DNA from: an uncultured Oscillospiraceae bacterium
Lineage (GTDB): Bacteria > Bacillota > Clostridia > Oscillospirales > Oscillospiraceae
DNA length: 53,165 nt
Assembly: GCA_948766235.1 (NCBI GenBank)
Contig: CAQCFX010000007.1
Location: 1 to 53,165 of the forward strand
Direction of reading: 5' to 3'
The notes below the pieces were generated by a model. It ran no database searches and was not told the DNA's origin. It saw only the letters and a list, made by a program, of their open reading frames with translations. The position numbers and the translations under genes were made by a program. This document shows, piece by piece, positions 1 to 7,970 of this stretch (its first letter is position 1; each line of letters opens with the position of its first letter).

Positions 1-539
1 GGGCCGGGGGCGGTGACCACCACCAGGGGCCGGGTGGTCTCGATGTAGTCGTTTTTGCCGAAGCCGTCTTCGGACACGATGCGCCCCACGTCGTGGGGGT
101 AGCCGGGGATGGGGTAGTGCAGATACACCTGCACGCCCAGCCCCTCCAGGCGGCGCTTGAAGGCGTCCGCCGCCCCCTGCCCGGCGTACCGGGTGATGAC
201 CACGCTGCCCACGTACAGCCCCTGCTCCCGGAAGGTGTCAATCAGGCGCAGCACGTCCTCGTCGTAGGTGATGCCCAAATCCCCCCGGACCTTGTTCTGC
301 TCGATGGCGGCGGCGTTGATGACCAGCACCATTTCCACGCTGCCGCGCAGCTCCAGCAGCATTCGGATTTTGCTGTCCGGGGCGAAGCCGGGCAGCACCC
401 GGGCGGCGTGGTGGTCGTCAAAGAGCTTGCCGCCGAACTCCAGGTACAGCTTGCCGCCGAACTGGGCGATGCGTTCCCGGATGCGGGCGGACTGGGTTTC
501 CAGGTACCGCTGGTTGTCAAATCCAATTTGATTGCACAT
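1..539 (-). CDS. DUF1846 (UPF0371) family protein, N-terminal part, cut by window edge
   Basis: The minus strand is open from an ATG at 539 to the window edge, giving the first 179 residues of a protein that starts MCNQIGFDNQRYLETQSARI. The segments FGGKLYLEFGGKLFDDHHAARVLPG and YDEDVLRLIDTFREQGLYVGSVVITRY match my memory of the DUF1846/UPF0371 family, whose members are about 500 residues, so roughly the last two thirds lie outside. The frame is clean, with strong third-position GC. The family has been structurally characterised, but I know of no firmly established reaction and give none. It is transcribed away from the plus-strand genes that follow, across a 269-base gap. Confidence 0.85.
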   Translation of the reverse strand, partial: MCNQIGFDNQRYLETQSARIRERIAQFGGKLYLEFGGKLFDDHHAARVLPGFAPDSKIRMLLELRGSVEMVLVINAAAIEQNKVRGDLGITYDEDVLRLIDTFREQGLYVGSVVITRYAGQGAADAFKRRLEGLGVQVYLHYPIPGYPHDVGRIVSEDGFGKNDYIETTRPLVVVTAPG

Positions 540-592
540 AAGTGTTTTTTGGGGCCGCCGCCCGGTCTGCGGTCCCTCCCCCTCTCTCACGC

Positions 593-631
593 ATTCTATC
601 AAATCTTAGCACAACTGGAAGGGTTGGGCAA
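593..631 (-). promoter_or_regulatory. Candidate sigma-A promoter for the DUF1846 gene
   Basis: On the minus strand TTGCCC (631-626) is followed after 17 bases by TAAGAT (608-603). An alternative extended -10, TGATAGAAT, lies just downstream (598-593). Either would give a leader of roughly 50 bases. The rest of the 540-808 gap shows no gene or clear plus-strand promoter. Confidence 0.35.
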
Positions 632-808
632 GAAAAATCTGATGGCGGTTTGCAGCCGGCGCCCTCTATTATTTAGTTTGCAGGGTACAAGCGCTGTTAT
701 GGCCGGACTGCGCCGGCGGCAAACCCACAAAAAGTAAAAATTGTCTTGCATGGAATCCCTTCGTTTTTCCATCCTAATCATCAGGAATGAAAAAGCGGGG
801 GGATTTTT

Positions 809-1336
809 ATGCGCTGGCTCTGGTATTTCGTCATATACAGCTTCGCGGGGTTTCTGCTGGAGGTGGCCTTTGCCCGGATTTCCGGCCACCCCAAGCGGGA
901 CCGCAAGTGCTTTTTGCTGCTGCCCCTGTGCCCGGTGTACGGGCTGGGGGCGTGCCTGATTGTATGGCTGGCCCCGCTGGGAAGGGGGCCGCTGTGGGTG
1001 GCGCTGGCGGGGGGGCTGGCCGCCACCGGGGCGGAGCTTCTCATGGGGCTTTTTTACCGCTTTGCCCTGGGGGTGGAGTTTTGGGATTACGCCCACCTTC
1101 CCGGCAGCCTGGGCGGGCTGGTGTGCCCCCAGTTTTCCCTGTGCTGGGCGGCGCTGGCCCTGGCGCTGGTATACGGCCCGCACCCGCTGGTATCGCGCCT
1201 AACCTCGGCCATCCCCCCCTGGCTGGCCCCGCCGGTTCTCATCGTGCTGGGGGCGGACGCGCTGGTGTCCTGCGTGGCGCTGCGGCGGGAGGGCACCACC
1301 GAGGTGCTGCGGTGGTACGCGGCGAAGGGAGGCTGA
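809..1336 (+). CDS. Small integral membrane protein, putative ABC-transporter permease family (PF06541-like)
   Basis: This is a 175-residue protein with several hydrophobic segments, starting MRWLWYFVIYSFAGFLLEV. The segment around CPVYGLGACLIVWLAP and the later FWDYAHLPGSLGGLVCPQFS resemble the PF06541 family, usually annotated 'putative ABC transporter permease' although transport has not been shown for most members. The ATG is preceded by a purine-rich GCGGGGGGA. The stop is only 4 bases before pstS, so the two are probably co-transcribed. A structural or accessory membrane role is as likely as transport. Confidence 0.7.
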   Translation: MRWLWYFVIYSFAGFLLEVAFARISGHPKRDRKCFLLLPLCPVYGLGACLIVWLAPLGRGPLWVALAGGLAATGAELLMGLFYRFALGVEFWDYAHLPGSLGGLVCPQFSLCWAALALALVYGPHPLVSRLTSAIPPWLAPPVLIVLGADALVSCVALRREGTTEVLRWYAAKGG

Positions 1337-1340
1337 GGGG

Positions 1341-2177
1341 ATGAAGCTGTGCAAAGCGGTTCTTCCGGCGCTTATTTTGTCGCTGAGCCTGTCCGCCTGC
1401 GGGGGACCGGGCAACCGGGTGACGGCGCTGGGTTCCTCCTCCATGGACGGCGTGATGGGGATTTTGGCCGAGCAGTACGGCCTGGACCACCCGGATGTGG
1501 TGGTGAGCGTGGAGGGGGGCGGCTCCTCGGCGGGGGTGGAGGCCGCCATCACCGGGGACGCCCACATCGGCCTGAGCTCCCGGCGGCTGAAGGGTGCGGA
1601 GCGGGAGCGAGGGCTGGTGGAGACCATTGTGGCCCTGGACGGCATCGCCATCATCGTCAGCGAGGACAATCCCGTGGACAATCTCACGGCGCAGCAGCTG
1701 GCCGACGTGTACACCGGCGCGGTGACCAACTGGGCCCAGGTGGGCGGGGCGGACGTGCCCATCGCGCCGGTGGGGCGGGAGGCCGGCTCGGGCACCCGGG
1801 ACGGCTTTGAGCAGGCCACCGGCACCGAGGGCCGGTGCGTTTTGACCCAGGAGCTTATCTCCACCGGGGCGGTGGTGGAGGCGGTGCGGGGCAACACCGC
1901 CGGCGGAGCCGTGGGCTACGCCTCCCTGTCCGCGGTGGAGGGGCAGAAGGGAATCAAGCTGGTGACCATCGACGGGGCGGCGTGCACGGAGCAGGCGGTG
2001 CTGGACGGCAGCTATCCCGTCCAGCGGCCCTTTGTGCTGGTCACCCGGCAGGAGGGGCTGACGGAGCCGGCCCGGTCGTTTTTTGCCTGGGCGGTCTCGC
2101 CCCAGGCGGCGCAGCTCATCCGCCGGGCGGGCGCGGTGCCCACGGCGCAGGAGGAGGGAGAGGAACATGGCGCATGA
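1341..2177 (+). CDS. pstS: Phosphate ABC transporter substrate-binding lipoprotein PstS
   Basis: This 278-residue lipoprotein has a type II signal peptide with lipobox LSAC and the acylated cysteine at residue 20. The mature part has the PstS fold signatures: a GSSSMDGVM segment near the phosphate-binding helix dipole, IGLSSRRLK, and PVGREAGSGTRDGFE, the Arg/Ser/Gly/Thr phosphate-coordinating loop. It would capture inorganic phosphate outside the membrane and deliver it to PstCA. It leads pstSCAB and its last 11 bases overlap pstC. No Pho box could be confirmed. The family also binds related oxyanions, so phosphate is inferred from the full operon. Confidence 0.92.
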   Translation: MKLCKAVLPALILSLSLSACGGPGNRVTALGSSSMDGVMGILAEQYGLDHPDVVVSVEGGGSSAGVEAAITGDAHIGLSSRRLKGAERERGLVETIVALDGIAIIVSEDNPVDNLTAQQLADVYTGAVTNWAQVGGADVPIAPVGREAGSGTRDGFEQATGTEGRCVLTQELISTGAVVEAVRGNTAGGAVGYASLSAVEGQKGIKLVTIDGAACTEQAVLDGSYPVQRPFVLVTRQEGLTEPARSFFAWAVSPQAAQLIRRAGAVPTAQEEGEEHGA

Positions 2178-3051
2178 AAAAATGCTGAGCAGAAAAAGAA
2201 TGGAAGGGGCCATTAAAGCCCTGTTTTTCCTGTGCGGGCTGACGGCGGTGGGGGCGGTGCTGTTTATCAGCGTGTACCTGGTGTGCGCCGGCACGCCCGC
2301 CATTCAGGAAATCGGCCTGGCGCGGTTTGTGCTGGGGGACGCCTGGAACCCCCAGCAGGAGCAGTACGGCATCCTGCCCTTCCTGCTCACCTCGGTGGCG
2401 GGGACGGGGGGCGCGGTGCTGCTGGGGGTGCCCATGGGGGTGCTCACCGCCCTGTTTCTGGCCAAGACGGCCCCGCCGCGGTGGGCCGGGGCCATCCGGG
2501 CCGCCGTGGCCCTGCTGGCGGGCATTCCGTCGGTGGTGTACGGCCTGGTGGGCATGGTGGTGCTGGTGCCGGCGGTGCAGCGGGCGTTCTCCCTGCCCTC
2601 GGGGGCCAACCTGCTCTCGGCGGTGCTGGTGCTGTCGGTGATGATTCTGCCCTCCATCGTGCGCGTGGCGGAGACCGCGCTGCGCGCCGTGCCCCGGGAG
2701 TATGAGGAGGCGTCCCTGGCCCTGGGGGCCACCCCCACGGAGACCATGTTCCGGGTGTCCCTGCCCGCGGCCCGCTCCGGGGTGGCCACCGCCGCGGCCC
2801 TGGGAGTGGGCCGGGCGCTGGGGGAGGCCATGGCCATCATCATGGTGTCCGGCAACGTGGCCAACCTGCCCGCGGGGCCCTTTACCGCCGTGCGCTTTCT
2901 CACCACCGCCATCGCCTCCGAGATGAATTACGCCCCCATGGGCTCGCTGTGGCGCAGGGCGCTGTTCTCCATTGGACTGGTGCTGTTTTTGTTTATCATG
3001 CTGGTAAACGCGGCGCTTCACGCGGTTATCCGGGGCGCGGGGGAGGATTGA
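2167..3051 (+). CDS. pstC: Phosphate ABC transporter permease PstC
   Basis: This 294-residue permease has about six membrane spans. I chose the ATG at 2167 (MAHEKMLSRKRME) because GAGGAGGGAGAGG lies just upstream; this makes it overlap the end of pstS. The EAA-loop region with the cytoplasmic contact helix reads EEASLALGATPTETMFRVSLP, followed by GRALGEAMAIIMVSGN, both standard for PstC. Together with PstA it forms the membrane channel for phosphate import powered by PstB. A longer in-frame start at 2083 lies inside pstS and has no comparable ribosome site. Confidence 0.9.
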   Translation: MAHEKMLSRKRMEGAIKALFFLCGLTAVGAVLFISVYLVCAGTPAIQEIGLARFVLGDAWNPQQEQYGILPFLLTSVAGTGGAVLLGVPMGVLTALFLAKTAPPRWAGAIRAAVALLAGIPSVVYGLVGMVVLVPAVQRAFSLPSGANLLSAVLVLSVMILPSIVRVAETALRAVPREYEEASLALGATPTETMFRVSLPAARSGVATAAALGVGRALGEAMAIIMVSGNVANLPAGPFTAVRFLTTAIASEMNYAPMGSLWRRALFSIGLVLFLFIMLVNAALHAVIRGAGED

Positions 3052-3053
3052 GC

Positions 3054-3914
3054 ATGGAAGGACTGTCGAAAAGGCGGCGTGTGCTGGACGGCGTGCGCCG
3101 GGGGGCGCTGTGGCTGAGCGCGGGGCTGACGTGCGCGGTGCTGGCGCTGATCATCGGCTGCGTGCTCTGGCAGGGGCTGCGGCACGTCACCTGGGAGCTG
3201 CTGTCCGGCCGGCGCAGCTATTTGAATGATACCAACGGTATTCTGCCAAATATTTTAAACACGCTGTATATCATCATCCTGTCCCTGGCGCTGGCCCTGC
3301 CTTTGGGGGTGGGGGCGGCGGTGTATCTCACGGAGTACGCCCGGGGCGGGCGGTGGGTGGCGGCCATTGAGTTTGCCGCAGAGACGCTGTCCGGCCTGCC
3401 CTCCATCCTGTTCGGCCTGGTGGGAATGCTGTTTTTTGTGCGCCTGCTGGGCTTCGGCACGGGGACGCTGGCGGGGGGCCTGACGCTGGTGGTGATGATT
3501 CTGCCGGTGGTGATGCGCACCACCCAGGAGTCGCTCAAGGCGGTGCCCCAGTCCTACCGGGAGGGGGCGCTGGGCCTGGGCGCGGGGCAGTGGCGCATGG
3601 TGCGCACCGTGGTGCTGCCCAACGCCGCGGACGGCATTGTCAACGGCTGCATTCTGGCGGTGGGGCGCATTGTGGGCGAGTCGGCGGCGCTGCTGTTCAC
3701 CGCCGGGGCGGCGGCGGGCCTGGGGGGCTTTTTCCGGGCGCTGCACGCGCCCTCGGCCACGCTGAGCGTGTCGCTGTATGTGTACGTGAACGAGTACGGG
3801 GATATGGACACCGCCATGGCCATCGCCGCGGTGCTCATGGTGATTACGCTGCTCATCAACCTGGCCGCCGGCTGGACGGGCCGGAGGCTGAAAAAGCGGA
3901 AGGGAGGGAGGTAG
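3054..3914 (+). CDS. pstA: Phosphate ABC transporter permease PstA
   Basis: This is a 286-residue permease with about six membrane spans. The start MEGLSKRRRVLDGVRR is 2 bases after the pstC stop. Key segments are LSGLPSILFGLVGMLFF, the coupling region SYREGALGLGAGQWRMVRTVVLP, and GRIVGESAALLFTAG, which match the PstA subfamily and pair it with PstC. pstB follows after 4 bases. The upstream in-frame extension into pstC is ignored because the spacing and start are canonical at 3054. Confidence 0.9.
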   Translation: MEGLSKRRRVLDGVRRGALWLSAGLTCAVLALIIGCVLWQGLRHVTWELLSGRRSYLNDTNGILPNILNTLYIIILSLALALPLGVGAAVYLTEYARGGRWVAAIEFAAETLSGLPSILFGLVGMLFFVRLLGFGTGTLAGGLTLVVMILPVVMRTTQESLKAVPQSYREGALGLGAGQWRMVRTVVLPNAADGIVNGCILAVGRIVGESAALLFTAGAAAGLGGFFRALHAPSATLSVSLYVYVNEYGDMDTAMAIAAVLMVITLLINLAAGWTGRRLKKRKGGR

Positions 3915-3918
3915 AGCC

Positions 3919-4674
3919 ATGGAGGCCGTACTGCGCACCCGGGCGCTGAGCCTGTGGTATGGGAGCGCTCAGGCGCTGAAGGGGGTGAGCCTGGACGTGC
4001 CGGAAAACCGGGTGACCGCCCTGATTGGGCCGTCGGGCTGCGGAAAGTCCACTTTTCTGAAGACGCTGGACCGGATGACGGAGGTCATCCCCGGCGTGCG
4101 GGTGGAGGGAGAAATCCTTTACAGGGGGCGGAATATTTTCGACGCGGCGGTGGACGTCACCACCCTGCGGCGGCAGGTGGGCATGGTCTTCCAAAAGCCC
4201 AATCCCTTCCCCATGTCCATTTACGACAACGTGGCCTACGGCCCCCGCACCCACGGAATCAGGCGGCACGGGGAGCTGGACGCCATTGTGGAAAAATCGC
4301 TGCGGCAGGCGGCCATCTGGGACGAGGTGAAGGACCGGCTCAAGCGCTCGGCCCTGTCCCTGTCCGGCGGGCAGCAGCAGCGCATCTGCATCGCCCGCGC
4401 CCTGGCGGTGGAGCCGGACGTGCTGCTCATGGACGAGGCCACCTCCGCCCTGGACCCCATCTCCACCTCCAAGATTGAGGAGCTTATCGCCCAGCTGCGG
4501 CAGCGGTATACCATCGTCATCGTCACCCACAATATGCAGCAGGCGGTGCGGGTGTCGGACCAGTGCGCCTTTTTCCTCCAGGGGGAGCTGGTGGAGGCGG
4601 GGGACACCCAGGCGGTGTTTTCCGCCCCCAGGGACCCGCGCACCGAGAATTATATCACCGGGCGGTTTGGATAG
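3919..4674 (+). CDS. pstB: Phosphate ABC transporter ATP-binding protein PstB
   Basis: This ATPase of 251 residues has Walker A GPSGCGKST (residues 37-45), the PstB-typical Q-loop segment VGMVFQKPNPFPMSIYDNV, signature LSGGQQQR, Walker B VLLMDEATSALDP and the H-loop IVIVTHNMQQA. It energises PstCA. The protein ends with ENYITGRFG, typical of PstB. No phoU follows, which is unusual because phoU commonly closes pst operons. Whether a phoU exists elsewhere cannot be told from here. Confidence 0.95.
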   Translation: MEAVLRTRALSLWYGSAQALKGVSLDVPENRVTALIGPSGCGKSTFLKTLDRMTEVIPGVRVEGEILYRGRNIFDAAVDVTTLRRQVGMVFQKPNPFPMSIYDNVAYGPRTHGIRRHGELDAIVEKSLRQAAIWDEVKDRLKRSALSLSGGQQQRICIARALAVEPDVLLMDEATSALDPISTSKIEELIAQLRQRYTIVIVTHNMQQAVRVSDQCAFFLQGELVEAGDTQAVFSAPRDPRTENYITGRFG

Positions 4675-4681
4675 CGGGTGC

Positions 4682-4711
4682 TTGACAAGCGCCGGGGGGA
4701 TGGAATAGAAT
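4682..4711 (+). promoter_or_regulatory. Sigma-A promoter for metNI
   Basis: TTGACA (4682-4687) is followed after 18 bases by TAGAAT (4706-4711), just beyond the pstB stop and about 40 bases ahead of metN. The perfect -35 makes this a convincing promoter. The short leader leaves no room for a SAM riboswitch or T-box. Confidence 0.65.
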
Positions 4712-4750
4712 ATAAGCCATCCTTTGACCCCAGAGAGGGGAGAGAACTCC

Positions 4751-5755
4751 ATGATTGAATTGAAAAACCTGTCCAAGGTGTTCCCCACCGCCGAGGGGGA
4801 GCTCCACGCCCTCACCGACGTGTCCCTCACCATCGGGGACGGGGAGGTGTACGGCATCGTGGGCATGAGCGGCGCGGGCAAGTCCACCCTGGTGCGGTGC
4901 ATCAACCTGCTGGAGCGGCCCACCGCCGGCCAGGTGCTGATTGACGGGGCGGACCTGTGCGCCATGAATCAGAAGCAGCTCATCGCCCGGCGGCGGTCCA
5001 TCAGCATGATTTTCCAGCAGTTCAACCTGCTGATGCAGCGCACCTGCCTTGCCAATATCTGCTTTCCCATGGAGATTGCCGGGCGGAAAAAGGAGGACGC
5101 GCAGCGGCGCGCCCGGGAGCTTTTGGAGGTAGTGGGCCTGCCCGACAAGGCGGAGGCCTATCCCGCCCAGCTGTCCGGCGGACAGAAGCAGCGCATCGCC
5201 ATTGCCCGCGCCCTGGCCTCGGACCCGGAAATTCTGCTGTGCGACGAGGCCACCTCGGCCCTGGACCCCAAGACCACCCGGGATATTCTCCACTTGGTGA
5301 AGGATATCAACCGGCGCTTGGGCATCACCGTGGTGGTTATCACCCACGAGATGGCGGTGGTGGAGGAGATATGCACCCACGTGGCCATTTTGGACCATGG
5401 CCGGGTAATGGAGACGGGGAGCGTGGAGCAGGTGTTCTCCAATCCCCAGTCCGAGGCGGGCCGCCGCCTGGTCTACCCGGACGGGGTGCGCATCGACCGG
5501 CTCCCCGCCGCCAATGTGGTGCGCATCGCCTTCAACGGGGGGTCCAGCTACGAGCCGCTGATTGCCTCGCTGGCCATCGACTGCGGCGTGAAGGTGAACA
5601 TTTTAGGCGCGGACACCCGCAACGTAAACGGTCAGGCCTTCGGCACCATGCTGCTGGGCCTGCCCGAGGACCCTGCCGAGGCCGCCAAGGCCGCGGCGTA
5701 CATCAAAAACCAGCCCAACGTGACCATGGAGGAGGTGCGGGATTACCATGGCTGA
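4751..5755 (+). CDS. metN: Methionine ABC transporter ATP-binding protein MetN
   Basis: This protein of 334 residues has an ABC ATPase domain (about 1-245) and a C-terminal NIL domain (about 255-334, VVRIAFNGGSSYEP onward). Visible motifs are Walker A GMSGAGKST, signature LSGGQKQR, Walker B ILLCDEATSALDP and H-loop VVITHEMAVV. The NIL domain is the methionine-binding regulatory part responsible for trans-inhibition in characterised MetN proteins. The ATG at 4751 follows GAGAGGGGAGAGAA. metI overlaps by 8 bases, so the two are translationally coupled. Substrate could also be other methionine-like compounds. Confidence 0.9.
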   Translation: MIELKNLSKVFPTAEGELHALTDVSLTIGDGEVYGIVGMSGAGKSTLVRCINLLERPTAGQVLIDGADLCAMNQKQLIARRRSISMIFQQFNLLMQRTCLANICFPMEIAGRKKEDAQRRARELLEVVGLPDKAEAYPAQLSGGQKQRIAIARALASDPEILLCDEATSALDPKTTRDILHLVKDINRRLGITVVVITHEMAVVEEICTHVAILDHGRVMETGSVEQVFSNPQSEAGRRLVYPDGVRIDRLPAANVVRIAFNGGSSYEPLIASLAIDCGVKVNILGADTRNVNGQAFGTMLLGLPEDPAEAAKAAAYIKNQPNVTMEEVRDYHG

Positions 5756-6569
5756 AGAACTTACTATGGCGGAGCAGGCCGCCGAGTGGATCATTTCCTT
5801 TTTCAACGTCACCGACCCCAAGCTGGTGAAGGACATTTTTGAGCAAGTTCCATACCTGCTGAACAACCTGGCCTTTGCCGCCTGGGAGACCATCTATTCC
5901 ACTGTGCTGGCCACCCTGTTCGCCTGCCTCATCGGTCTGCCTCTGGGGGTGCTGCTGGTGGTGGGCGCGGCTGATGGCGTGCGGCCTCTGCCCTCCCCTC
6001 TGATGAAGGTGCTCAACGTGGTGATTAACCTGCTGCGCTCGGTGCCCTTCCTGATTCTCATGGTGGTGGTGTTCCCGCTGGCCCGGGTGATTGTGGGCAC
6101 CTCCATCGGCACCAACGCCTCCATTGTTCCCCTGACCATCGCCGCGTTTCCCTTTGTGGCCCGGCTGGTGGAGGGCTCTCTGCGGGAGATGGACCGGGGG
6201 ACCGTGGAGGCCGCCCAGGCCATGGGCTGTACCCCTTTCCAAATCATCTGGAAGGTGATCCTGCCCGAGTCCCTGCCCTCGCTGCTCACCGGGTTCACCA
6301 CGGCGTTCATCACCATTCTGGGCTACGGGGCCATGTCCGGCGCCATCGGCGGCGGCGGATTGGGCAATATGGCGTTGAACAGGGGCCATACCCGGGGTAT
6401 GCGCATTGTGCTGTATGTGGCGGTGATTGCCCTGGTGCTGCTGGTGCAGGCTTTCCAGTCCATCGGCACCCATTTCGCCACCCGGCTGGACAAGCGCGTT
6501 ACCAACCGTAAGGCGCGGAAAAGTGCCCAGAAGGCGAAAAGGACGTTTGGCCCTCCCGGGGCTATGTGA
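5748..6569 (+). CDS. metI: Methionine ABC transporter permease MetI
   Basis: This permease of 273 residues has about five membrane spans. Its EAA loop reads TVEAAQAMGCTPFQIIWKVILPESLP, which is the MetI pattern, and the downstream GYGAMSGAIGGGGLGNMA segment is also diagnostic. The C-terminus carries a basic tail (RKARKSAQKAKR). The start overlaps the metN stop. The substrate-binding partner metQ is 500 bases downstream behind a separate regulatory leader. Confidence 0.9.
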   Translation: MAEELTMAEQAAEWIISFFNVTDPKLVKDIFEQVPYLLNNLAFAAWETIYSTVLATLFACLIGLPLGVLLVVGAADGVRPLPSPLMKVLNVVINLLRSVPFLILMVVVFPLARVIVGTSIGTNASIVPLTIAAFPFVARLVEGSLREMDRGTVEAAQAMGCTPFQIIWKVILPESLPSLLTGFTTAFITILGYGAMSGAIGGGGLGNMALNRGHTRGMRIVLYVAVIALVLLVQAFQSIGTHFATRLDKRVTNRKARKSAQKAKRTFGPPGAM

Positions 6570-6583
6570 TACGCTAAATTTTT

Positions 6584-6622
6584 GTCAGAAAGGACCAGGC
6601 GGAGCGCCCGGTCCTTTCTGAC
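6584..6622 (+). terminator. Hairpin after metI, probable terminator
   Basis: A perfect 13-bp stem, GTCAGAAAGGACC (6584-6596) with GGTCCTTTCTGAC (6610-6622), follows metI. Only a broken T-rich run (TTATGTATAATTT) follows, so termination may be partial. It separates metNI from the metQ leader. Confidence 0.6.
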
Positions 6623-6641
6623 TTATGTATAATTTGCCTAA

Positions 6642-6670
6642 TTGACAAATTTGCTTTGTTGCGTTAAACT
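6642..6670 (+). promoter_or_regulatory. Sigma-A promoter for the metQ T-box leader
   Basis: A perfect TTGACA (6642-6647) is followed after 17 bases by TAAACT (6665-6670). Transcription would start near 6677, immediately before the T-box. Confidence 0.7.
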
Positions 6671-6985
6671 ATGAAACAACAATCCAAGACGGATTGCAAA
6701 AACTTCATAGCACTGCAAAGGCAATGATGAGGAGAGTACGCGCGGAGATACGGCACAGAGAGCCCGGGTAGCTGGAAACGGGTACGGAAGGCCGCGCCGA
6801 ACATGGCCTCGGAGCCGCATGGCCGACAGGTGTAAGCCAATAGGTCATGACGGGAGCGCCCGTCACAGCGCCAGGGTATGTCAGTACCCGGTAAGGCCCG
6901 CCGCCGCGAGGGGCGGGTGAAGCAAGGTGGTACCACGAAGCCGAGAAGGCTCTCGTCCTTGACATCTGTCAGGGGCGTTTTTTTG
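6671..6985 (+). promoter_or_regulatory. T-box leader (methionine, AUG specifier) controlling metQ
   Basis: The leader carries the Stem I start ATGATGAGGAGAGTA (about 6723-6737), an AGAGAG...GGTAGCTGGAAAC segment typical of the AG bulge and distal loop, and GAAC followed by ATG at 6803-6805 in the specifier position. The T-box sequence AAGGTGGTACCACG is at 6924-6937. A terminator with a 10-bp stem (6954-6963 with 6968-6977, two G-U pairs) and seven T residues (6978-6984) follows. Uncharged tRNA-Met would pair with the AUG and with the T-box bulge to allow read-through, so metQ should rise when methionine is scarce. The specifier assignment rests on position and on the downstream gene. Confidence 0.88.
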
Positions 6986-7070
6986 TACCTAAAAGCCCCG
7001 GTTTTCCCGGTGATTCCCGCGAGAGCGGATCACATAAAGCAAAAAACCAAATGGAAAAGGAGCAACTGAA

Positions 7071-7925
7071 ATGAAAAAGAAGATTTTGGCCCTTGCGCTG
7101 GCCTGCGTTAGCTGCCTGTCTCTGCTGTCCGCCTGCGCCGGAGGCCCCGCCGCCGGTAGCCAGGCCCCCGCGAACAGCCCCGATGACAGCGATGGAAACA
7201 CCGTCGTGCTCAAGGTGGGCGCCACCCCCGCCCCCCACGCCGCCGTCCTTGAGGTGGCCAAGGAGCTGCTCAAGGAGCAGAACATTGACCTTCAGATTCA
7301 GGAGTTTGACGACTACATCCTGCCCAACACCGCCGTGGAGGACGGTTCCCTGGACGCCAACTATTTCCAGCACATCACCTACCTGAACAACTTCAACGAG
7401 GAAAACGGCACCCATCTGGCGAGCGTGGCCGAGATTCACTATGAGCCCTTCGCCATTTACGCCGGCAAGACCGCCAGCCTGGACGCCCTGGCCGACGGCG
7501 CTACCATCGCCGTGCCCAACGACGGCACCAACGAGGCCCGCGCGCTGATGCTGTTGGAGTCCCAGGGCCTGATTAAGCTGCGCGAGGGCGCCGGCCTTGC
7601 CGCCACCAAGGACGACATCGCGGAGAATCCCCACAACTACGAGATTCAGGAGCTCACCGCCAACCTGCTCACCAGCACCCTTCAGGATGTGGACATCGCC
7701 ATCATTAACGGCAACTATGCCCTGGGCGCTGGGCTCTCGGAGGACGACGCCCTGGTCTTTGAGGACGCCGCCGCCGCGGCCGCCCCCTATGTCAATGTTC
7801 TGGCGGTGAAGGAGGGCCGGGAGAACGAGGAGGCTATCCAGAAGCTGGTGGAGGCCCTCCAGTCCGACGAGGTCAAGCAGTTTATGCAGGAGACCTACGG
7901 CAGCGCCGTCGTCCCGGCGTTTTAA
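7071..7925 (+). CDS. metQ: Methionine ABC transporter substrate-binding lipoprotein MetQ (NlpA family)
   Basis: This 284-residue lipoprotein has signal peptide MKKKILALALACVSCLSLL, lipobox LSAC and the acylated cysteine at residue 22. The mature domain shows NlpA/MetQ hallmarks: LKVGATPAPHAAVLEVAKE, QIQEFDDYILPNTAVEDGSLDANYFQH, IAVPNDGTNEARAL and IAIINGNYALGAG. It binds methionine outside the membrane and feeds MetNI. AAAGGAG precedes the ATG. It stands alone behind the T-box, so its dose is set by tRNA-Met charging while metNI is expressed from its own promoter. A shared bidirectional terminator closes the gene. Confidence 0.92.
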   Translation: MKKKILALALACVSCLSLLSACAGGPAAGSQAPANSPDDSDGNTVVLKVGATPAPHAAVLEVAKELLKEQNIDLQIQEFDDYILPNTAVEDGSLDANYFQHITYLNNFNEENGTHLASVAEIHYEPFAIYAGKTASLDALADGATIAVPNDGTNEARALMLLESQGLIKLREGAGLAATKDDIAENPHNYEIQELTANLLTSTLQDVDIAIINGNYALGAGLSEDDALVFEDAAAAAAPYVNVLAVKEGRENEEAIQKLVEALQSDEVKQFMQETYGSAVVPAF

Positions 7926-7939
7926 GGAAGTGCGAAGAA

Positions 7940-7969
7940 GCGGCGCGTGGTGTTCCACGCGCCGCTTTT
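7940..7969. terminator. Bidirectional terminator between metQ and spoIIR
   Basis: GCGGCGCGTGG (7940-7950) pairs with CCACGCGCCGC (7955-7965) around a TGTT loop. It is flanked by A residues on the left and T residues on the right, so it serves the converging metQ and spoIIR transcripts. Confidence 0.8.
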
Positions 7970-7970
7970 G

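Noticed and set aside
4675..4750. SAM riboswitch or T-box before metNI
   Set aside because: Only about 40 bases separate the promoter from metN, which is too short for either.
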